Shown here piece by piece: positions 7,934 through 15,823 of a DNA stretch of 64,000 nt (positions are counted from its first letter, which is position 1; every line of letters begins with the position of its first letter). The DNA is taken from contig NZ_BAABWQ010000002.1 of NCBI RefSeq assembly GCF_040370365.1, positions 558,001-622,000 of the forward strand, read 5' to 3'. A program made the translations under genes and the position numbers. This stretch comes from Shimia sp040370365. GTDB taxonomy: Bacteria > Pseudomonadota > Alphaproteobacteria > Rhodobacterales > Rhodobacteraceae. The notes under the pieces are model-generated. The model was given only the letters and a program-made list of their open reading frames with translations. It made no database searches and was not told the DNA's origin.

Positions 7934-8917
7934 ATGTCACAAAGCATGCGGGCCGTACAAATTAGCACACCCGGCGCGGCCGATGTCTTGCAGCTGGTAC
8001 ATCGTCCAATCCCCACGCCCGGCGCGGGCGAAGTCTTGCTAAAAATCGCCTACGCTGGCGTAAACCGGCCAGATGTGTTGCAACGCGCTGGACTGTACAA
8101 CCCACCGCCCAACGCGTCTGACCTGCCTGGCCTTGAGGCCTCCGGCACCATCGCCGCCGTTGGTGCCGGGGTGACACAATGGAAAGAAGGCGACGCGGTC
8201 TGTGCGCTCCTACCCGGTGGCGGCTACGCAGAATATGCCCTGACGCCTGCCGCCCATTGTCTGCCAATCCCGGATGGCATGGACCTTAAAGAGGCTGCCT
8301 GCCTGCCGGAGACCTTTTTCACCGTCTATTCAAATGTCTTTCAACGGGGCGCATTAAAAGCTGGCGAAGTGTTTTTGGTTCATGGTGGGTCTTCTGGCAT
8401 CGGCACCACCGCCATACAGCTGGCCACAGCCTTTGGGGCACGGGTGTTCACCACAGCTGGATCAGACGAAAAATGCGCGGCCTGCAGCACGCTTGGTGCC
8501 GAACGCACCATCAACTATCGCTCAGAAGATTTTGTTGATGTGCTGCGTGCCGAAGGAGGCGCTGATCTGATCCTCGACATGGTTGGCGGTGACTACCTGC
8601 CTCGTAACGTCAAAGCGTTGGCCGACGATGGACGTCTTGTGCAGATCGCTTTTCTGCAAGGCTCAAAGGTCGATCTCAACTTTGCGCAGGTCATGATGCG
8701 TCGTCTCACCATCACTGGCTCAACCCTGCGCCCACAAAGCGATTTGGCCAAAGCCCGGATCGCGGAGGCGCTGTGCTTAAACGTATGGCCTCTGCTGGCA
8801 AGCGGCCGTGTTGCACCCGTGATGGACAGTGAATTTGCGCTGGATGACGCAGCAAACGCCCATCTCAGAATGGAAAGCAGCGGCCATATCGGGAAAATTG
8901 TGATGAAAGTCGCATAA
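7934..8917 (+). CDS. NAD(P)H quinone oxidoreductase (PIG3/QorA-like, MDR superfamily)
   Basis: A 327-residue medium-chain dehydrogenase/reductase without zinc ligands, of the PIG3/TP53I3-like quinone oxidoreductase type. It has the N-terminal GroES-like fold (AYAGVNRPDVLQRAGLYNPP) and a Rossmann domain with VHGGSSGIGTTAIQLA, followed by TAGSDEKCAAC. Such enzymes reduce quinones with NADPH. The frame stays open upstream to 7790, but ATG 7934 is chosen because AGGGA precedes it, the family N-terminus (MRAVQ) starts there, and the upstream stretch has no homologous look. It follows the COQ9 gene by 177 bases. Confidence 0.88.
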   Translation: MSQSMRAVQISTPGAADVLQLVHRPIPTPGAGEVLLKIAYAGVNRPDVLQRAGLYNPPPNASDLPGLEASGTIAAVGAGVTQWKEGDAVCALLPGGGYAEYALTPAAHCLPIPDGMDLKEAACLPETFFTVYSNVFQRGALKAGEVFLVHGGSSGIGTTAIQLATAFGARVFTTAGSDEKCAACSTLGAERTINYRSEDFVDVLRAEGGADLILDMVGGDYLPRNVKALADDGRLVQIAFLQGSKVDLNFAQVMMRRLTITGSTLRPQSDLAKARIAEALCLNVWPLLASGRVAPVMDSEFALDDAANAHLRMESSGHIGKIVMKVA

Positions 8918-9041
8918 ACCTACGGTCTAAATCTCGGTTTTTTTCAACAAATAGCTTCCCTCAACGCCAATATGTAAGGCATGTGGCTGACACAAAATTT
9001 GGTGCAGATCTGTGCCGAGGCCAAGTATCAGGGGCGGAGCT

Positions 9042-10364
9042 ATGAAAAAATTGGGATTGTTTGTTGTCGTGATCGCTCTGGCGGTGCCGTTCCTGTGGTG
9101 GCCGTCAATTTCTCAGGCCCGCGACGGCATTGCGCTGTTTAGCCAGTACCTTGGGCTAGGCGCACTGATTGCGATGGCTTCCTCCCACCTGATTGCCACC
9201 CGCTGGCCCGGTGTCGAAGCGCTCTTTGGCCCGCTGGATCAGTCTTACCGCTTGCATAAATGGCTGGGCATCGGCGCCATGGTGGCCATCCTGCTGCATG
9301 ACACCATCGATGCGGAGATGCGCGGTCTGGGCCGGGAAACAGCCTTGGTTGAGCTCGCGGAAACCTTGGGGGAAATAAGCCTCTATGGTCTTCTGATCCT
9401 GGTGGTCATCACCATCGCCACGTTCGTGCCCTACCATCTTTGGAAATGGACCCATCGGTTCATTGGCATTTTCTTCCTGTTTGGCGCATTTCACTACCTC
9501 TTCATTCTTAAACCTTTCAAGAACGGCGATCCGCTTGGCCTATACATGGCGGCTGTGTGTATCATCGGCACACTGGCCTACATTTGGACATCCGCGCCGC
9601 GTGGCCTGCGACCGCGACGCCCTTATGAGATCACGCGTGTTACAAAAGAAGGCAATGCCGTGGCTGTAGACATGACCAGCCAAGGCCGCCCCTTGCGTCA
9701 CCAAGCTGGACAGTTTGCCTTTTTTCGGTTTTCCGGCGCAGGATTGGGCGAACCGCATCCCTTCACCATCTCTTCAGCACCAGCGGATGATGGCGCTTTG
9801 CGCGTGACCATTGCCCCCCTTGGGGATTTGACCACCCGTGTCTCACGCAATCTTGCACCAGGTCAGGCGGTCCAAGTGGATGGGCCTTATGGCCGTTTCG
9901 GGCGCGCAAAAGGGCCACAGATTTGGATTGCAGCGGGTGTTGGCATCACCCCGTTTGTGGCTTTGGCGCAGGCACTCGCCGAGGATGGCCCCCAAGTCAC
10001 CTTGGTGTACAGCGTGCGTGACACCAACGGCGCTGCTCATATCGCGGAACTGCAAAACCTCGCGGCCTCCAAAGCCAACCTCTCGCTTGTCGTTTGGCAA
10101 ACCTCTGAGCTTGGCCGTTTTTCAGCCTCCGCACTCCCAGACATCGTCCCAGATTGCACCAACCGCAAAGCGCTCTTCTGCGGCCCCGTGCAGATGCGGC
10201 GTGCGCTGTCTTCGGACCTACCAAAATATGGCATTGCCCAAAAAGACTTCCACTTCGAAGAGTTTGAAATCCGCACGGGTCTTGGTATCCGCCGCTTTGG
10301 GCGCTGGCTTTGGGACAGACATGGGCAACAGATATTGAAGGAAGCGCAAAACAACGCTCACTGA
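9042..10364 (+). CDS. Ferric-reductase-like transmembrane flavocytochrome
   Basis: A 440-residue membrane protein. Residues 1-185 form about six helices of a ferric-reductase-like heme domain, with histidines in paired helices (HKWLGIGAMVAILLHD and HRFIGIFFLFGAFHYLF). Residues 200-440 form an FNR-type FAD/NAD(P)-binding domain (GEPHPFTISSAP for FAD, IAAGVGITPFVALAQAL for the pyridine nucleotide, ALFCGPVQMRRAL near the end). It probably moves electrons from NAD(P)H across the membrane to an outer acceptor. The frame opens at 9012, but ATG 9042 has GGGGCGGAG just upstream. No iron-transport genes are adjacent, so the acceptor is unknown. Confidence 0.85.
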   Translation: MKKLGLFVVVIALAVPFLWWPSISQARDGIALFSQYLGLGALIAMASSHLIATRWPGVEALFGPLDQSYRLHKWLGIGAMVAILLHDTIDAEMRGLGRETALVELAETLGEISLYGLLILVVITIATFVPYHLWKWTHRFIGIFFLFGAFHYLFILKPFKNGDPLGLYMAAVCIIGTLAYIWTSAPRGLRPRRPYEITRVTKEGNAVAVDMTSQGRPLRHQAGQFAFFRFSGAGLGEPHPFTISSAPADDGALRVTIAPLGDLTTRVSRNLAPGQAVQVDGPYGRFGRAKGPQIWIAAGVGITPFVALAQALAEDGPQVTLVYSVRDTNGAAHIAELQNLAASKANLSLVVWQTSELGRFSASALPDIVPDCTNRKALFCGPVQMRRALSSDLPKYGIAQKDFHFEEFEIRTGLGIRRFGRWLWDRHGQQILKEAQNNAH

Positions 10365-10565
10365 GCCTTAAGCAACCAATGGTTGACTGGAATCGCAATT
10401 CACGCCACTATGGGGTAATTCAGGAGATGTATTGGCCGCAAATTCACCACTCACGGCGATCAATTTCGGATCGTTGCGACACCTTCGTTTCTCTTCAGAT
10501 TTGTGCCTCTCGCGGGGCTGTAGCCACCACTCAAGACACTGACAGGCCAAATATCTGAGACGAAA

Positions 10566-10590
10566 GGCGTGCCCATCGGACACGCCCCTT
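10566..10590 (-). terminator. Probable terminator of the transaminase gene
   Basis: On the minus strand, GGCGTG pairs with CACGCC (10566-10571 and 10581-10586), extendable past one mismatch, followed by a short TTT. It lies 20 bases past the stop of the leftward gene. The T-tract is weak. The rest of 10365-10565 shows no gene. Confidence 0.4.
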
Positions 10591-10609
10591 GTTGATGAAC
10601 GCGCCTTAT

Positions 10610-11470
10610 TTAGATGGCAGCCTTTTGGCTTTCGTCCAAATAGATTTCGCGCAGACGTTTTGCGATTGGCCCCGGCACACCCTCGCCCAGCGTAACACCG
10701 TCGATCTCCACAACAGGCATCACGAAGGCTGAGGCCGAAGTGGTAAAAGCTTCATCCGCACTCTGCGCCTCTTCTATGGTAAACAACCGCTCCTCGATTT
10801 TCAGCTGCGCTTCCTCTGCGATACGCAACACGGCCTTACGTGTGATACCGTGTAGAATTTCAGTGCTCAGAGGTCGCGTGACAATCACGCCGTCCTTGAC
10901 AAAGTAAGCGTTGTTTGAGGTGCCTTCGGTCACATAACCGTCCTCCACCATCCACGCATCATCACAGCCCACTTTCTTGGCCATCATTTTGCCCATGGAC
11001 GGGTAGAGAAGCTGCACGGTTTTGATGTCGCGACGGCCCCAACGGATGTCTTCGATCGAAATGATCTTTGCACCTTTTTTGGCCGCCGGGCTGTCGGCCA
11101 AACCCGGCTTGTTTTGTGTGAACAATACGATGGAAGGTGGCGTGTCCTCACTTGGGAAGGCAAAATCGCGATCCCCATCACTGCCCCGTGTCACTTGCAG
11201 ATACACAAGCCCTTCGTCGATCTCATTCAGCTCCACAAGCTTGCGGTGAATTTCCAGCAGCGCCTCTTTTGTGCACGGCTCCGCCATATCCAACTCATCA
11301 AGCGACCGTTTCAGCCGCACTGCGTGCCCCTCAAAGTCGATCAGCTTGCCACCCAGCACAGAAGTCACCTCATACACCGCATCCGCCATCAAGAAGCCGC
11401 GGTCAAAAATCGAGATTGAGGCTTCGTTTTCCGGCAAATATTCACCGTTCACATAGACCGTGCGTGTCAT
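10610..11470 (-). CDS. dat: D-amino-acid transaminase (class IV PLP)
   Basis: A 286-residue class IV aminotransferase. The family exchanges amino groups between D-amino acids and 2-oxoacids, giving D-glutamate from 2-oxoglutarate. Visible marks are the start VNGEYLPENEASISIFDRGF, the PLP lysine in RDIKTVQLLYP (about residue 147) and the cofactor phosphate-binding EGTSNNAYFV. Length and layout fit D-amino-acid transaminase better than branched-chain transaminase, but the class IV family is hard to split by eye. AAGGAAG precedes the start. It is the last gene of a leftward run with dgcN and dgcA, which supports the D-amino-acid assignment. Confidence 0.85.
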   Translation of the reverse strand: MTRTVYVNGEYLPENEASISIFDRGFLMADAVYEVTSVLGGKLIDFEGHAVRLKRSLDELDMAEPCTKEALLEIHRKLVELNEIDEGLVYLQVTRGSDGDRDFAFPSEDTPPSIVLFTQNKPGLADSPAAKKGAKIISIEDIRWGRRDIKTVQLLYPSMGKMMAKKVGCDDAWMVEDGYVTEGTSNNAYFVKDGVIVTRPLSTEILHGITRKAVLRIAEEAQLKIEERLFTIEEAQSADEAFTTSASAFVMPVVEIDGVTLGEGVPGPIAKRLREIYLDESQKAAI

Positions 11471-11535
11471 TTTCTGGTTCTTCCTTTTCGTTTCAGGCGC
11501 GGATGGCCAAAATTGTGATATGGAGCTCTATAAGA

Positions 11536-12366
11536 TTATCGTACGGCTGCAAAGCGGGCATCCCCCTGCAGAAGCTGCGCCTTGTGAGATCGGCCGATAG
11601 AACTTGTCCAAGCAAACCGGACCTGCCCGTTTGCGATGCTATCGATGTACAAACAACGATCGCCGATCGGATTGCCATTGTCCCAAAAGGCATCAAACAT
11701 ACAAACCAGACCATTGGGGGTCGCGATCCAACTTGCGAAATGGCTTACCAATATCCCGCTGCTGGCACGCCCATTTTGCTCCCCGCCCGTCTCTGAAAAC
11801 CACAGGAAAAACGGTTTGTTGGTTTTGGTCATGAGACTTCGGCCCCTCAGCAAATCCTCCAACCGCGCACTGCGCTGCAACCCATCTTTGTCGATCGTGC
11901 CGGAAGCAAATGCGGCGGCCTCCGCTTTGGCCTTGGTCTTGTTGCCGGTGAAGTCGCCAAAAGCGAGACCGAACACTGCCGCTGCATTTTTGGCATGGAT
12001 CGGTTTATAAAGCGCAGTCACTTTCTTAGTTGGAACGACGGCCGGGGCGACCCGCTTGCCGTCTATTGAAAACACTATGCAGTCACGTTGCTTTGCTCGC
12101 ATAAAACTTCGGCAAAAGGAAAGCGCGCGCGTTTGCGCCATCGCTGGCGTTTCAAATCCATGGGACCGCCCCCATGCACCGTCCGGAGACAGGGCAAACG
12201 CCTTGTGTCCTGTCCGTGTCTTATGCTCTTCATAACTTGCTGCTTGCTTCTTGTTCAGCACCACGGTCCATTCCCCGCTTTGTGCCACCGCTGCGCTGCC
12301 AAATGACGCGGCCAAAACCACGCAAAGACATCGCATGACAAGTCTGCTCTTTGTCCTCAGAACCAT
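11536..12366 (-). CDS. Hypothetical exported protein
   Basis: A 276-residue protein I do not recognise. The start is set at ATG 12366, where GAGGTGACG lies upstream; the frame stays open into the upstream dgcA gene but that part is a shadow. A signal peptide follows (LVMRCLCVVLAASFGSAAVAQ, cleavage after AVA), then a soluble part. Residues 30-110 hold a pattern of an aromatic strand, AFALSPDGAWG and spaced cysteines that recalls small periplasmic DUF4189-like modules, but this is only a loose resemblance. It lies between dgcA (118 bases upstream) and the transaminase (65 bases downstream), all leftward, so it may be cotranscribed with them. Confidence 0.7.
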   Translation of the reverse strand: MVLRTKSRLVMRCLCVVLAASFGSAAVAQSGEWTVVLNKKQAASYEEHKTRTGHKAFALSPDGAWGRSHGFETPAMAQTRALSFCRSFMRAKQRDCIVFSIDGKRVAPAVVPTKKVTALYKPIHAKNAAAVFGLAFGDFTGNKTKAKAEAAAFASGTIDKDGLQRSARLEDLLRGRSLMTKTNKPFFLWFSETGGEQNGRASSGILVSHFASWIATPNGLVCMFDAFWDNGNPIGDRCLYIDSIANGQVRFAWTSSIGRSHKAQLLQGDARFAAVR

Positions 12367-12484
12367 TTCGCTCGTCACCTCACTACCAAAGGCTGCATAC
12401 GACCTCGCGCCAATCCCTTTGTCTTTAGTCGATGCCAAAGGCACGCGTAAACAAAATTTCTGACGACGCTCCGGACGTCCAATG

Positions 12485-13450
12485 TCAGCCCCAGAGAACG
12501 GCCTTTGGGGGGTGAACACCATTCTCGTCAAACTCAAGCGGCACTTTGCGGTCTTCTGCCAACAACAGCGGTCCGTCCAAATCGGTGACCATCGCGCCTT
12601 GCGCCAACAGCGTTGCGGGCGCCATTGCAAGACTGGAGCCAACCATACAGCCGACCATCACCTTATAGCCCTCAGCCAGGGCTGCTTCACGCAGCTTAAG
12701 CGCTTCTGTGAGCCCGCCTGTTTTATCCAGCTTGATGTTCACAACATCATATTTGCCTTTCAGGTCTGGCAGGCTGGCGCAGTCATGCGCACTTTCGTCC
12801 GCACAGACCGGCACAGGCCGGTCCATCCCAATAAGCGCATCATCCTCTCCCGCAGGCAAAGGCTGCTCTACCAGAGCGACCCCCAAACGCACGAGATGCG
12901 GTGCGAGATCCGCATACACATCAGCAGACCATCCCTCATTGGCATCCACAATGATGGTCGACTTCGGCGCCCCTGCCCGTACGGCCTCTAAACGCGGCAT
13001 GTCATCCGGTGTGCCCAGCTTGATTTTCAAAAGCGGGCGATGCGCGTTCTTGGCCGCCTGTGCCTGCATCTGCGCAGGCTCCGCCAAAGACAATGTATAT
13101 GCTGTGATCTCGGGGCCCGGCACAGGCAACCCCGCCAATTCCCAAGCCCGCTTCCCAGCCGACTTGCATTCCAAATCCCAAAGCGCGCAATCTACAGCGT
13201 TCCGCGCAGCACCCGCAGGCAACACATCATAAAGCCCCACCCGATCAATGTTATCTGGCAAAGCCTCAATTTCAGCGGTCACACTGTCGAGGGTTTCGTT
13301 GTACCGCGCGTAAGGCACACATTCGCCCCATCCCACAAACCCGTTGTTTTCCACACGCACCGTCAGCACTTTCGCCTCGGTACGAGAGCCACGCGAGATG
13401 GTGAAGACTTGGGCCAGCTTGAAGACATCGGAAGTGACGGAAATTTGCAT
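12485..13450 (-). CDS. dgcA: N-acetyl-D-glutamate racemase DgcA (enolase superfamily)
   Basis: A 321-residue enzyme of the mandelate-racemase/muconate-lactonizing branch, long annotated as dipeptide epimerase. The paired dgcN next door points to DgcA, which converts N-acetyl-D-glutamate to N-acetyl-L-glutamate. It shows the N-terminal cap (LAQVFTISRGSRTEA, GWGECVPYARYNET), a KIK-type catalytic lysine motif (LLKIKLG), metal ligands in IIVDANEGW, VEQPLP and CADES, and the second lysine in NIKLDKTGG. ATG 13450 is chosen because AGGATCTCC precedes it and the family N-terminus (MQISV) begins there. Confidence 0.87.
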   Translation of the reverse strand: MQISVTSDVFKLAQVFTISRGSRTEAKVLTVRVENNGFVGWGECVPYARYNETLDSVTAEIEALPDNIDRVGLYDVLPAGAARNAVDCALWDLECKSAGKRAWELAGLPVPGPEITAYTLSLAEPAQMQAQAAKNAHRPLLKIKLGTPDDMPRLEAVRAGAPKSTIIVDANEGWSADVYADLAPHLVRLGVALVEQPLPAGEDDALIGMDRPVPVCADESAHDCASLPDLKGKYDVVNIKLDKTGGLTEALKLREAALAEGYKVMVGCMVGSSLAMAPATLLAQGAMVTDLDGPLLLAEDRKVPLEFDENGVHPPKAVLWG

Positions 13451-13555
13451 GGAGATCCTCGTAAACATGCGCAAACCGGCACTGCCAATTTGCTTCATTT
13501 GGCCTTAAACGCATCGGAGGACCGGGGACACAGCCCCCGGCCACCATTTGCGATC

Positions 13556-14557
13556 TTATATAGCTGCCAGCGCATCCACCAGCTTGCCAGCCCCAAAACG
13601 GAACGGATCAGTGGCCGGAAGCCCCATCTCTGCTTCAACTTGGGACAGATAGGCCGTGGCGTCCGCTTCCGACATATGCTGCGTGTTCACGGAGACACCA
13701 ATCACTTTGCAAGCGGGGTTTGCGACTTTGGCCAGCGACAGCGCCATGTCACGCAGCGCCTGCAACGTTGGCAGGTCATATCCGGGCAGGCCGCGCATGT
13801 GCTCACGGGTTGGCTCATGTGCCAACACCAATGCGTCCGGCTGTCCACCATGGATCAACGCCATGGTCACACCGGAATACGACACGTGAAACAGGCTGCC
13901 TTGCCCCTCGATATGATCCCAGTGATCTGCGTCATTGTCTGGCGTAAGCCACTCAACCGATCCCGCCATAAAGTCTGCAACCACTGCATCCAAAGGCACA
14001 CCGTCCCCCGTGACCAAAATGCCGGTCTGTCCGGTCGCGCGGAAACTTGATTTCATGCCACGGTCGCGCATCTCTGCGTCCATGCAGAGCGCCGTATACA
14101 TTTTGCCAACCGAACAATCGGTGCCAACCGCCAAACAACGTTTCCCGGTACGTTTCACGCCGTTTGCAATCGGATAGTCTACTTCTGGCACGCGGACGTC
14201 GTGCAGGGTGCGACCACAAGCTTCGGCCACTGCAACCAGATCAGGCTCGTCCCGCAGCAGGTTGTGCAAACCAGACGCAAGATCAAATCCCTCTTCCAGT
14301 GCCATCACCAACACTTTTTTCCATTCTGGGCTGATCACGCCGCCGCGGTTGGCCACTCCAATAACCAACGTCTTGGCACCAGCTTCGCGCGCGGCCACCA
14401 GCGACATGTCAGTGAGCCCCAAATCCGCGCCGCAGCCTTCCATGCGGAATTGGCCCACGGCATTGTCAGGACGCCAGTCGCGGATGCCAATCGCCACTTT
14501 TGCGGCCAGTTGGTCAGGCGCATCGCCCAAAAACAGTAGATACGGTGTCTCGATCAT
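13556..14557 (-). CDS. dgcN: D-glutamate N-acetyltransferase DgcN (DUF1611)
   Basis: A 333-residue DUF1611-family protein. The family includes DgcN, which acetylates D-glutamate as the first step of the DgcN-DgcA pathway. It has an N-terminal Rossmann-like domain (PYLLFLGDAPDQLAAKVA) and a C-terminal P-loop-like domain with AVGTDCSVGKMYTAL (about 164-178). ATG 14557 has AAGGAAGGA upstream; the 22 codons before it are probably untranslated. It is first in the leftward run dgcN-dgcA-hypothetical-dat and diverges from malyl-CoA lyase. Family identity is clear; the reaction is taken from the dgcN-dgcA pairing. Confidence 0.87.
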   Translation of the reverse strand: MIETPYLLFLGDAPDQLAAKVAIGIRDWRPDNAVGQFRMEGCGADLGLTDMSLVAAREAGAKTLVIGVANRGGVISPEWKKVLVMALEEGFDLASGLHNLLRDEPDLVAVAEACGRTLHDVRVPEVDYPIANGVKRTGKRCLAVGTDCSVGKMYTALCMDAEMRDRGMKSSFRATGQTGILVTGDGVPLDAVVADFMAGSVEWLTPDNDADHWDHIEGQGSLFHVSYSGVTMALIHGGQPDALVLAHEPTREHMRGLPGYDLPTLQALRDMALSLAKVANPACKVIGVSVNTQHMSEADATAYLSQVEAEMGLPATDPFRFGAGKLVDALAAI

Positions 14558-14620
14558 CGCGCGTCCTTCCTTGTGATAGCCGCGTAAGCTTTGTTGACCT
14601 ATATTCTCCCACATCCAATG

Positions 14621-14700
14621 CAATTTCTTTGTGAAGCGCCCAACATTTTCGGTATTTTGTGAAGAAAATTCGAGAACATGTGTATTTTGATGAAGAAATT
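14621..14700. repeat. AT-rich direct repeats in the dgcN-mcl promoter region
   Basis: GTATTTTGTGAAGAAAATT (14652-14670) recurs 30 bases on as GTATTTTGATGAAGAAATT (14682-14700). A weaker copy, ATTTCTTTGTGAAG, lies near 14623-14636. The spacing is close to three helical turns, so a regulator could bind one face. The repeats lie in the 306-base divergent region and could act on either gene. No regulator gene is adjacent. Confidence 0.5.
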
Positions 14701-14863
14701 AGCTTTACGTAGCGAAATTTCCCGGAATCATTCTCATTCGCCGCCGAACGCCGCATTGCAGCGTTCTCTTGCCGCAGCTGCAAAATACACTTGCACTTCA
14801 ATGCGCAACTTCCTAACACTTCGAGCAACTAAAACGTAATTTCCTTACCGAGAGAGCGCCGAC

Positions 14864-15823
14864 ATGAGCTTCCGTATCCAGCCCGCTGCCCCTGCCCGCC
14901 CAAACCGCTGCCAGCTGTTTGGCCCCGCCTCCAACACCAAGCTTTTTGCGAAAATGGCGGTCTCTGCTGCAGATGTGATCAATATTGATCTAGAAGATTC
15001 CGTTGCACCTTCTGACAAAGACCTGGCGCGCGCAAATGCCATCGAAGCCATCAACACAATCGACTGGAACAAGAAAACCCTGTCTGTGCGTATCAATGGG
15101 CTCGATACCCCTTATTGGTATCGCGATGTTGTTGACCTGCTTGAGCAGGCTGGCGAGCGTCTTGATCAAATCATGATCCCGAAAGTGGGCTGCGCAGAAG
15201 ACATCTATGCCGTCGACGCCTTGGTCACCGCCATCGAAGCCGCAAAGGGGCGCAAAAAGCGCATCGCCTTTGAAGTCATCATCGAATCGGCTGCGGGTAT
15301 TGCCCATGTCGAAGCCATCGCGGCGGCGTCCCCACGCCTTGAAGCCATCAGCCTTGGCGCAGCCGATTTCGCCGCCTCTATGGGCATGCAAACCACCGGC
15401 ATTGGCGGCACACAAGAAAACTACTACATGCTGCACGAAGGCCAAAAGCACTGGTCAGACCCTTGGCATTGGGCGCAGGCTGCGATTGTTGCCGCATGCC
15501 GCACCCACGGCATCTTGCCGGTTGATGGCCCGTTTGGCGATTTCTCCGACGACGCGGGTTACGTTGCACAAGCAAAACGCTCCGCCACGTTGGGTATGGT
15601 CGGCAAATGGGCCATTCACCCAAAACAGATTGCGCTGGCCAACGAGGTCTTCACCCCATCAGAAGAAGCCGTCAGCGAAGCCCGTGAAATTCTCGCCGCC
15701 ATGGAACAGGCCAAAGCCAACGGCGAGGGGGCAACCGTCTACAAAGGCCGCCTGGTGGACATCGCCTCCATCAAACAGGCCGAAGTGATCGTGGCACAGG
15801 CCGAGTTGATCGCAGGATCTTAA
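14864..15823 (+). CDS. mcl1: L-malyl-CoA/beta-methylmalyl-CoA lyase
   Basis: A 319-residue HpcH/HpaI-CitE-type lyase, the size of Rhodobacter Mcl1. It cleaves or condenses beta-methylmalyl-CoA (glyoxylate plus propionyl-CoA) and L-malyl-CoA, and works in the ethylmalonyl-CoA pathway for acetate assimilation. Diagnostic stretches are RPNRCQLFGPASN, DVINIDLEDSVAPSDK (magnesium-binding), the conserved VRING, EVIIESAAGI (glutamate ligand) and LGAADFAASMGMQT (aspartate ligand). CCGAGAGAG lies just upstream. Its stop overlaps that of the convergent flavoprotein gene by two bases. Confidence 0.92.
   Translation: MSFRIQPAAPARPNRCQLFGPASNTKLFAKMAVSAADVINIDLEDSVAPSDKDLARANAIEAINTIDWNKKTLSVRINGLDTPYWYRDVVDLLEQAGERLDQIMIPKVGCAEDIYAVDALVTAIEAAKGRKKRIAFEVIIESAAGIAHVEAIAAASPRLEAISLGAADFAASMGMQTTGIGGTQENYYMLHEGQKHWSDPWHWAQAAIVAACRTHGILPVDGPFGDFSDDAGYVAQAKRSATLGMVGKWAIHPKQIALANEVFTPSEEAVSEAREILAAMEQAKANGEGATVYKGRLVDIASIKQAEVIVAQAELIAGS

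Noticed and set aside
10365..10565. Possible small gene or remnant after the flavocytochrome
   Set aside because: Open frames here are short, lack ribosome-binding sites and show no recognisable protein pattern.
12366..12642. N-terminal extension of the exported protein into dgcA
   Set aside because: The extension would overlap dgcA by more than 150 bases and hide the signal peptide. A good ribosome-binding site stands before ATG 12366.
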